Shown here: positions 1 to 5,479 of the stretch, one piece after another
Numbering within the stretch: the stretch's first letter is position 1
Layout of the letters: every line of letters starts with the position of its first letter
Source of the DNA: Neomoorella mulderi
GTDB lineage: Bacteria; Bacillota; DSM-521; Neomoorellales; Neomoorellaceae
NCBI GenBank assembly: GCA_011375465.1
Contig: DRZV01000035.1
Location: 1-12,116, forward strand
Direction: 5' to 3'
Length of the DNA stretch: 12,116 nucleotides
Notes under the pieces: generated by a model
Seen by the model: only the letters and a program-made list of their open reading frames with translations
Told to the model about the DNA's origin: nothing
Databases searched by the model: none
Translations under genes and position numbers: made by a program

Positions 1-1
1 G

Positions 2-1210
2 GGACGGGGGGGTAATGTGATACTGAGGGCGGACAGCTCCCTGAGCACCTTGGCGGACTTCCGGTACCGCACCCACTATCGGGCCGAGAGGGGTGGACAC
101 GGCCAGGGTAAGAACAAGCATGGCCGGGACGCCCCTGATCTGGTGCTCAGGGTGCCGGTGGGGGTGGTGGTCAAAGACGCCCTCACCGGTGAGATCTTGG
201 CCGATCTTACGGAAGAGGGACAGGAGGTAATTGTGGCCAGAGGAGGTAGGGGGGGAAGGGGGAATGCCCGGTTTGTCTCCCCCACCAATAGAGCTCCCAC
301 CTATGCTGAGAAAGGGGAGCCAGGAGAAGAGCGCTGGATTATAGTGGAATTAAAGCTCATGGCGGACGTGGGTCTTATAGGCATGCCCAACGCGGGCAAA
401 TCCTCCCTCCTGGCCCGCATTTCGGCAGCCAAACCCAAAATTGCCCCTTATCCCTTCACCACCTTGAGCCCCGTATTGGGGGTGGTGCGGTTGGGGGAGG
501 GGGAATCCTTTGTGGTGGCCGACATTCCTGGCCTTATCGAGGGCGCTCACCGGGGGGCTGGCCTGGGACTGAAGTTTTTACGCCACATAGAGCGCACCCG
601 CCTTTTGGTCCACGTGGTGGATATGACCCTTCCCTGGGAGGAGATTTTAAAGAACTGGCAAGTGGTCAACAGGGAGTTGGGCCTCTACAACCCCCAACTG
701 GCCCAAAGGCCCCAGGTGATAGCCGCCAACAAGATAGACATCCCCGGCTGGGAGGAAAAGCTGGAGAGGCTAAAGCCCTATTGGGCAGATTACCCTGTGT
801 TTCCCATCTCTGCCGCCACCGGGGAGGGCGTCTCTGCTCCGCTCTCCTTTTTGAACCAAAAACTGAAGGAACTTCCCCCTCCCCCCAGGGCAGAGGTGAA
901 AGAGGAACCTGGGGTGGCTCCCCAGGAGTCTGTGGAGGTGGAGAGGCAAGGGAATATCTTTGTGGTCAAGGACAAAGAGATCGAAAAGAGGGTGGCCATG
1001 ACCTATCTGGATAACCCCATAGCTTTACAGAAGCTCCAGAAGTATTTTAAAAGCATCGGGCTGGAAGAGCTTTTAGAAAAGCGGGGTATCCAGCCCGGCG
1101 ATACGGTAAGGATAGGATCCTACGAGTTTACCTATTATAAAGAGGGTGAAGGAGATGGAGGAGAGGGAGCACAGGATGGCTCTGGCCCAGGTCCGGCGCC
1201 TGGTGGTTAA
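2..1210 (+). CDS. obg: Obg/CgtA GTPase, 5' end cut off by the window
   Basis: This is the ribosome-associated GTPase Obg, which acts in 50S subunit assembly and in stress and ppGpp signalling. The frame is open at the left edge and enters inside the glycine-rich Obg fold (GRGGNV, then DFRY and a second GGRGGRGNARF segment), so by comparison with the family roughly 40 N-terminal residues are missing. The G domain shows GMPNAGKSSLL (G1, about position 380), a TTL switch, DIPGLIEGA (G3), NKID (G4) and ISA (G5). G1 has Ser-Ser where many homologues have Ser-Thr. The C-terminal OCT domain (WVAMT-like VAMTYLDN, then GDTVRIGSYEF) is complete. It is followed by a Gly/Pro-rich tail of about 20 residues that overlaps the start of proB. 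There are 402 codons in the window before the TAA. The GTG at 17 is internal, not the real start. Confidence 0.97.
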   Translation, partial: GRGGNVILRADSSLSTLADFRYRTHYRAERGGHGQGKNKHGRDAPDLVLRVPVGVVVKDALTGEILADLTEEGQEVIVARGGRGGRGNARFVSPTNRAPTYAEKGEPGEERWIIVELKLMADVGLIGMPNAGKSSLLARISAAKPKIAPYPFTTLSPVLGVVRLGEGESFVVADIPGLIEGAHRGAGLGLKFLRHIERTRLLVHVVDMTLPWEEILKNWQVVNRELGLYNPQLAQRPQVIAANKIDIPGWEEKLERLKPYWADYPVFPISAATGEGVSAPLSFLNQKLKELPPPPRAEVKEEPGVAPQESVEVERQGNIFVVKDKEIEKRVAMTYLDNPIALQKLQKYFKSIGLEELLEKRGIQPGDTVRIGSYEFTYYKEGEGDGGEGAQDGSGPGPAPGG

Positions 1211-2285
1211 AGTGGGCACCAGCACCCTCACCTATCCCACCGGCAGGCTCAACCTGGACCGCATGGAACGGTTGGTGAGGGAATTGGCGGATCAGGCCAA
1301 CGCCGGCCGGGAAGTGGTCCTGGTCACTTCCGGCGCCATAGGGGCAGGCAAGTCCCGCTTGGGCCTGATGGACAGGGAGCTCACCCTGCCGGAAAAGCAG
1401 GCTGCGGCGGCGGTGGGCCAGGGCCTTTTAATGCATATGTATGAGAAGTTCTTTGCGGATTACGGCCTCCTTACTGCCCAGGTGCTTCTGACCCGGGAGG
1501 ATCTGGCGGATAGGCGGCGCCACATCAATTCCCGCAACACCATAACTACCCTGCTCAGGTTGGGAGTGGTGCCTATAGTAAACGAGAACGATACTGTGGC
1601 GGTGGAGGAGATCAGGGTGGGGGACAACGATACCCTTTCTGCCCTGGTGGCAGGGCTGGTGGAAGCGGACCTCTTGATCATGCTCACCGATACCGAAGGG
1701 CTCTTTACCGCCAATCCCAAAAAGGATCCCGGGGCCCGGCTTGTCCCTTTTGTCCCTGAGATCACACCCGAAGTGGAAGCCCTGGCGGGTGGAGCGGGCT
1801 CTTCGCTGGGCACTGGAGGTATGGCCACCAAAATTCAGGCAGCCAAATTCGCCACCAGTTTCGGCATCCCGGTGGTCATAGCTTCAGGCTTAGAGCCCGG
1901 GAAAATAGCCAGGATATTGCGGGGGGAACAGGAGGGAACCCTGTTTTTAGCCAAACCCAGGCAGCACATGCGGAAGCGTTGGCTGGTCTGCGGCCAGGTC
2001 AAGGGGGAACTGCGGGTGGACGAGGGGGCCAAGAGGGCCATATGTTTTTGGGGTAAGAGCCTTTTGCCCAGCGGAATAGTGGCCGTGGAGGGCAGGTTTC
2101 AGCCCGGGGATATAGTGGGGGTGCTGGACCTGCAGGGACAGGAAATCGCCCGGGGTATATCTAACTACTCCGCCGAGGCAATAAACAAAATAAAAGGCAG
2201 GAAAACCGGTGAAATCGTCGAAATTTTAGGCTATAAAGAATACGACGAAGTTATACACCGGGATAACATGATTGTCCTTATCTAA
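1176..2285 (+). CDS. proB: Glutamate 5-kinase (ProB)
   Basis: ProB phosphorylates L-glutamate to gamma-glutamyl phosphate, the first committed and normally proline-inhibited step of proline synthesis. From the ATG at 1176 the protein has 369 residues, a normal length. The amino-acid kinase domain shows KVGTS (12-16), VTSGAIGAG (50-58), NENDTV (136-141), GDNDTLSALVA (149-159), TDTEGLF (171-177) and GTGGMATKI (212-220). A C-terminal PUA domain follows (about 277-350), including the VEGRFQPGDIV region. I chose 1176 because it places KVGTS at the family's usual distance from the start and has AGGGAG 6 nt and GGAGGAG 12 nt upstream. In-frame ATG 1155 and GTG 1146 are alternatives. Any choice overlaps obg (35 nt from 1176), so translation is probably coupled. 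proA follows after 11 nt. Confidence 0.96.
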   Translation: MALAQVRRLVVKVGTSTLTYPTGRLNLDRMERLVRELADQANAGREVVLVTSGAIGAGKSRLGLMDRELTLPEKQAAAAVGQGLLMHMYEKFFADYGLLTAQVLLTREDLADRRRHINSRNTITTLLRLGVVPIVNENDTVAVEEIRVGDNDTLSALVAGLVEADLLIMLTDTEGLFTANPKKDPGARLVPFVPEITPEVEALAGGAGSSLGTGGMATKIQAAKFATSFGIPVVIASGLEPGKIARILRGEQEGTLFLAKPRQHMRKRWLVCGQVKGELRVDEGAKRAICFWGKSLLPSGIVAVEGRFQPGDIVGVLDLQGQEIARGISNYSAEAINKIKGRKTGEIVEILGYKEYDEVIHRDNMIVLI

Positions 2286-2296
2286 GGGGGTCTTTT

Positions 2297-3550
2297 ATGG
2301 CGCAGCAAGAAATAGAAGAGAAAGGCAGAAAGGCCAAGGAAGCGGCCCGGAAACTGGCCGCGCTGAGTAGCGAACATAAAAACCAGGCCCTTCTGGCCAT
2401 GGCCGAGGCGCTGGAGAAAGGTGCGGAAGATATTATGGCCGCCAATATGAAGGATATGGACCTGGCCAGAGAACAGGACCTTCCTCCTGCCCTCCTGGAT
2501 AGGCTTCTTTTGAACGAAAGGCGGATAAAGGCCATGGTGGAGGGTTTGCGGGAACTGGTCAAATTGCCCGATCCCATAGGACAGATAACTTCCATGTGGA
2601 GGCGCCCCAATGGTTTATGGATAGGCAGGATGAGGGTTCCCCTGGGAGTCATAGGGATGATATATGAGTCGCGGCCCAATGTGACGGTGGACGCCGCCGG
2701 GCTATGCCTTAAAACGGGAAATGCCGTCCTATTGAGGGGAGGGTCAGAGGCCTTCAACTCCAATAAGGCCCTGGTTTCCCTAATAAGCAGGGCAGCGGTG
2801 GAGGCGGGCATCCCCGAGGGGGCCATCCAAATGGTGGAAAGCCCCGGGAGAGAGGCGGTGGGCTTCCTGCTGCGGGCTCGGGAATACCTGGATGTGCTCA
2901 TTCCCAGGGGAGGGGCAGGCCTCATCCAGGCGGTGGTGGAAAACGCCACTGTCCCTGTAATAGAGACCGGGGTGGGAAACTGCCACATCTATGTAGATAG
3001 GGAAGCTGACCTGACCATGGCCCTGAACATAGTGATAAACGCCAAAACCCAAAGACCAGGGGTGTGCAATGCGGTAGAAACCCTGTTGGTCCACAGGGAA
3101 ATAGCCCCTGCTTTCCTGCCCGCTTTGGCCGCTGCTTTGGGGGAAAAAGGGGTGGTCTTAAGGGGGTGCCCTGAAACCTTGAAGTTTATCCCCGGGGCGG
3201 AGCCGGCCGCAGAGGAGGACTGGACCACCGAATATCTGGACCTTATTCTGGCTGTCCGGGTGGTGGAGGGTTTAGACCAAGCGGTGGAGCATATCCACAG
3301 GTATGGCACTGGGCATTCGGAAGCCATCGTAACCCAGAACATATCTTGCGCCCAAGAATTTTTGAGCCGGGTAGATGCTGCCTGCGTGTACGTGAACGCC
3401 TCCACCCGCTTTACCGACGGCTATGAATTCGGCTTTGGAGCGGAGATAGGTATCAGCACCCAGAAACTTCATGCCCGGGGGCCCATGGGTTTGGAACAGC
3501 TTACCACTTATAAATATGTGATAATAGGTAGTGGACAGATACGACAATAA
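2297..3550 (+). CDS. proA: Glutamate-5-semialdehyde dehydrogenase (ProA, gamma-glutamyl phosphate reductase)
   Basis: ProA reduces gamma-glutamyl phosphate with NADPH to glutamate 5-semialdehyde, the second step of proline synthesis, and probably works in a complex with ProB. The protein has 417 residues, the same as the E. coli enzyme. Visible family signatures are ESRPNVTVDAAGLCLKTGN (124-142), LLRGGSEA (145-152), LIPRGGAGLI (201-210) and the catalytic-cysteine motif RPGVCNAVETLLV with Cys257. The C-terminal VYVNASTRFTDGYEFGFGAEIGIS region is also intact. The ATG at 2297 has AGGGGG 6 nt upstream, the G-rich Shine-Dalgarno type that recurs in this window. No proC lies nearby. The last codons of proA carry the promoter proposed for nadD. 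Confidence 0.97.
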   Translation: MAQQEIEEKGRKAKEAARKLAALSSEHKNQALLAMAEALEKGAEDIMAANMKDMDLAREQDLPPALLDRLLLNERRIKAMVEGLRELVKLPDPIGQITSMWRRPNGLWIGRMRVPLGVIGMIYESRPNVTVDAAGLCLKTGNAVLLRGGSEAFNSNKALVSLISRAAVEAGIPEGAIQMVESPGREAVGFLLRAREYLDVLIPRGGAGLIQAVVENATVPVIETGVGNCHIYVDREADLTMALNIVINAKTQRPGVCNAVETLLVHREIAPAFLPALAAALGEKGVVLRGCPETLKFIPGAEPAAEEDWTTEYLDLILAVRVVEGLDQAVEHIHRYGTGHSEAIVTQNISCAQEFLSRVDAACVYVNASTRFTDGYEFGFGAEIGISTQKLHARGPMGLEQLTTYKYVIIGSGQIRQ

Positions 3551-3560
3551 CTGTTAAAAT
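3532..3560 (+). promoter_or_regulatory. Predicted sigma-A-type promoter for nadD
   Basis: TGGACA at 3532-3537 (5 of 6 matches to TTGACA) is followed by a spacer of exactly 17 nt and TAAAAT at 3555-3560 (5 of 6 matches to TATAAT). A TG at 3552-3553 makes it an extended -10. The -35 box overlaps the end of proA. Transcription would start near 3567, leaving about 16 nt before the nadD ATG, just enough to include the AGGAG at 3569-3573. It is the best promoter match I found in the window, from sequence inspection only. Confidence 0.6.
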
Positions 3561-3582
3561 GAAAAAGTAGGAGTCAGAAGGC

Positions 3583-4218
3583 ATGGAAAAATTGGTTTTT
3601 ATACCCAATCCACCTCTAGGGGAATTGAGAGTAGGTATCATGGGAGGGACCTTCGATCCTATCCATTACGGCCACCTGGTGACTGCCGAGGCAGCCCGCT
3701 GGGAATATTGCCTTCACAAGGTGGTCTTCGTCCCTTCAGGCCGTCCCCCCCATAAGAAGGATTACCCGGTGACCGCACCCCATCACCGCTACCATATGAC
3801 CCTTTTGGCCACCGCCTCCAATCCCTACTTTGAGGTTTCTCCCATGGAGATAGAGAGGGAAGGCTACTCCTACGCCATCGATACAGTGTTGGCTTTTCGG
3901 CGCATTTATGGGCCGGAAGCAGAGCTGTTTTTTATTACCGGTGCCGATGCTATCCTGGGAATCCTTACCTGGAAAGATGTGGATAGACTTCTCCAAGAGT
4001 GCCGCTTCATCGCGGCCACTCGTCCCGGTTACCAGTTGGAACGGCTGGAGAAGGTTCTCGTACAGGGTAGGCACCGTATCCATCCCATCGAGGTCCCTGC
4101 CTTGGCCATCTCTTCTACAGATATACGCTGGCGGGTTAAAAATAAAAAACCTATAAAGTATCTCCTTCCCGAGCCGGTGGAGGATTACATCTACAGGGAA
4201 GGCCTTTATAGGGGCTAA
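3583..4218 (+). CDS. nadD: Nicotinate-nucleotide adenylyltransferase (NadD)
   Basis: NadD joins nicotinate mononucleotide and ATP to give deamido-NAD, the step before NAD synthetase. The protein has 211 residues. The nucleotidyltransferase signature GGTFDPIHYGHL is at 21-32, with the HxGH active site as HYGH (28-31). SGRPPHK (52-58) and the second ATP motif ISSTDIR (176-182) are also present. The ATG at 3583 is preceded by AGGAG (3569-3573), 9 nt away. This start gives about 14 residues more than usual before the core strand; an in-frame TTG at 3625 would give a typical N-terminus (MRVGIMGGTFDP), but its AGGGG is only 2 nt away, so 3583 is preferred. A promoter is predicted immediately upstream. 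The neighbours yqeK and rsfS are the usual partners of nadD in Firmicutes. Confidence 0.95.
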   Translation: MEKLVFIPNPPLGELRVGIMGGTFDPIHYGHLVTAEAARWEYCLHKVVFVPSGRPPHKKDYPVTAPHHRYHMTLLATASNPYFEVSPMEIEREGYSYAIDTVLAFRRIYGPEAELFFITGADAILGILTWKDVDRLLQECRFIAATRPGYQLERLEKVLVQGRHRIHPIEVPALAISSTDIRWRVKNKKPIKYLLPEPVEDYIYREGLYRG

Positions 4219-4261
4219 GAAGAGATGGCGGCAAGGGCATTTTATAAAATCAAAAAGTAAA

Positions 4262-4269
4262 AAGGAGGT
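4262..4269 (+). promoter_or_regulatory. Near-perfect Shine-Dalgarno site of the RRM gene
   Basis: AAGGAGGT at 4262-4269 is the full complement of the 16S rRNA 3' end and stands 7 nt before the GTG at 4277. It is the strongest ribosome binding site in the window. It fixes the start at GTG 4277 and suggests a highly translated small protein. Confidence 0.8.
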
Positions 4270-4276
4270 TGGTCAA

Positions 4277-4525
4277 GTGGTGCGTACCCTGTATGTGGGG
4301 AATCTTCCCTGGAGCACCACCGAGGAAGAGCTGGCCCAGGCCTTCTCTGCCCACGGCGAGGTGCTCAGCGTGCGGATCACCACCGATCGGCAAACAGGGC
4401 GTTTCCAGGGCTTCGGGTTTGTGGAAGTCAACGATGCCGATGCCGAGCGCATGATCGCGGCCATGAACGGTTACCGTCTGGGCAACCGGATCCTGACCGT
4501 GAACGAAGCCCGGGCTCGCTCTTAA
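4277..4525 (+). CDS. Small single-domain RRM RNA-binding protein
   Basis: This 82-residue protein is essentially one RNA recognition motif, the fold of the bacterial/cyanobacterial Rbp family, which binds single-stranded RNA. RNP2 is LYVGNL (5-10) and RNP1 is QGFGFVEV (44-51). The RNA-stacking aromatics Tyr6, Phe46 and Phe48 are all present. RNP1 starts with Gln rather than the common Lys/Arg and ends in Val rather than an aromatic. The tail is short and basic (EARARS), with no glycine-rich extension. It lies between nadD and yqeK, with 58 nt upstream and a 1-nt gap to the first possible yqeK start. Its codon use differs from yqeK: all 9 Arg codons are CGN and all 3 Ile codons are ATC. The RNA target cannot be read from sequence. 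High expression or recent acquisition would both explain the codon bias. Confidence 0.93.
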   Translation: MVRTLYVGNLPWSTTEEELAQAFSAHGEVLSVRITTDRQTGRFQGFGFVEVNDADAERMIAAMNGYRLGNRILTVNEARARS

Positions 4526-4526
4526 G

Positions 4527-5153
4527 GTGGAGGATCGAAGAATTTTGGAGGAAAAAACCTGCCAGTCCTTCCTGTCCCGTCTGCCAGCGGAGCGCCGGCA
4601 ACACAGCCTCAGGGTAGCCGAGGTGGCTGTAAAGCTGGCAGACAGATATGGAGCAGATCCTGATAAGGCCCGCTTGGCGGGCCTATTTCACGATTATGCC
4701 AGGGATCTGCCGGAAGATCTCCTCCTCCGCTTGGCCCAGGAAGCCGGGCTGATGGTGGGGGAAATAGAAAAATGCCACCCCGTTCTTCTCCATGGGCGGG
4801 TGGGGGCCTTTCTTTTGCGAAAAGAACTGGGGTTGGAGGATCCCGAGGTGTTGCAGGCTATAGCCCGCCACTCCACAGGGGCAACCTCCATGGGCCTTTT
4901 GGATAAAATCATCTACCTGGCTGACCTGATAGAGCCAGGGAGGAACTTCCCCGGGGTGGAAGAATTGAGGAGTCTGGCTTTTGAAGACCTGGACGCAGCC
5001 CTTTTAAAAGCCTTGGATTCCGCTATAATCTATATTATAGAAAAGGGCTGGCCCCTTCACCCCGATACTGTTTACGCCCGGAATGAACTAATACTGAAAA
5101 AAGGGGGCGGAAATCATTCTGGAGCCTTCCCAGGTGGCCGAGTTGGCGGCTAA
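4527..5153 (+). CDS. yqeK: YqeK-family HD-domain bis(5'-nucleosyl)-tetraphosphatase (Ap4A hydrolase)
   Basis: YqeK proteins are metal-dependent HD-domain enzymes that cleave Ap4A symmetrically to two ADP, limiting this stress-linked dinucleotide. The metal-binding pattern is complete: His26 (QHSLRVAEVA), His55-Asp56 (GLFHDYARDL), His89 (HGRVGAFL), His115 (ARHSTG) and Asp133 (YLADLIEPGR). Numbering is from GTG 4527, which sits one base after the RRM stop but has no Shine-Dalgarno site. The in-frame TTG at 4545 has GGAGG (4529-4533) 11 nt upstream and gives a first-His position closer to B. subtilis YqeK, so it may be the true start. The family core ends near YARNELIL (about 190). The remaining Gly-rich 18 residues follow an A6G5 run and overlap the start of rsfS. 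Confidence 0.92.
   Translation: MEDRRILEEKTCQSFLSRLPAERRQHSLRVAEVAVKLADRYGADPDKARLAGLFHDYARDLPEDLLLRLAQEAGLMVGEIEKCHPVLLHGRVGAFLLRKELGLEDPEVLQAIARHSTGATSMGLLDKIIYLADLIEPGRNFPGVEELRSLAFEDLDAALLKALDSAIIYIIEKGWPLHPDTVYARNELILKKGGGNHSGAFPGGRVGG
5102..5116 (+). promoter_or_regulatory. Candidate Shine-Dalgarno site for an earlier, non-AUG rsfS start
   Basis: AGGGGG at 5102-5107 matches the G-rich Shine-Dalgarno sequence before proA and folE. It stands 8 nt before an in-frame ATT at 5116 and 11 nt before CTG at 5119. Starting at either gives an N-terminus (MLEPSQVAELAAKA or MEPSQVAELAAKA) of the length seen in B. subtilis RsfS. GTG 5134 cuts this to MAELAAKA. Confidence 0.35.
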
Positions 5154-5463
5154 AGCCATTGCCGAGAAGAAGGGTCAGGAACCCCTTATACTGGATCTGA
5201 GGGGAGTAACACTGGTGGCAGACTATTTCGTTATAGGGAGCGGAACCTCTCCTGTCCAGGTGGAGGCCATCGCTGACCGGGTGGAAGAGATCCTCCAGGA
5301 AAGGGGGATAAGGCCCTTGAGGAGGGAAGGCCGTCAACATGGCCGCTGGGTGCTGCTGGATTATGGGGCAGTGGTGGTACACATATTCCACGAAGAGGAG
5401 AGGAAGTATTACGAACTGGAGCGCCTCTGGCGGGACGCCCGCATTACACCAAGGGAACAGTGA
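5134..5463 (+). CDS. rsfS: Ribosomal silencing factor RsfS
   Basis: RsfS binds ribosomal protein uL14 on the 50S subunit and blocks subunit joining, lowering translation when nutrients are scarce. The core signatures are LILDLRGVTLVADYFVIGSG, QVEAIADRVEE, GRWVLLDYGAVVVHIF and YYELERLWRDA, spanning the whole DUF143 fold. From GTG 5134 the protein has 109 residues, with GGAG (5121-5124) 9 nt upstream. This start looks about 5 residues short beside B. subtilis RsfS. Extension to ATT 5116 (115 residues) restores the expected N-terminus and has its own AGGGGG site, so the real start may be a rare AUU or a CUG. The gene overlaps the yqeK 3' end by 20 nt (38 nt from ATT). leuS begins 16 nt after its TGA. 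Confidence 0.93.
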   Translation: MAELAAKAIAEKKGQEPLILDLRGVTLVADYFVIGSGTSPVQVEAIADRVEEILQERGIRPLRREGRQHGRWVLLDYGAVVVHIFHEEERKYYELERLWRDARITPREQ

Positions 5464-5465
5464 TC

Positions 5466-5472
5466 AGGAGGG
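5466..5472 (+). promoter_or_regulatory. Shine-Dalgarno site fixing the leuS TTG start
   Basis: AGGAGGG at 5466-5472 lies 7 nt before TTG 5480. The open frame extends further upstream to 5339, but that stretch overlaps rsfS and has no LeuRS-like sequence. This site, together with the EEKYNFRQVEPKWQ homology, marks TTG 5480 as the start. Confidence 0.8.
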
Positions 5473-5479
5473 AATAGCC

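Noticed and set aside
2278..2988. Long open frame on the minus strand (236 codons) opposite proA
   Set aside because: It lies wholly antisense to an intact, well-conserved proA. Its product is Ser/Ala/Arg-rich with no recognisable domain, as expected for a shadow of a GC-rich gene.
5464..5479. Possible T-box leader for leuS
   Set aside because: Only 16 nt separate rsfS from leuS, far too short for a T-box stem and antiterminator.
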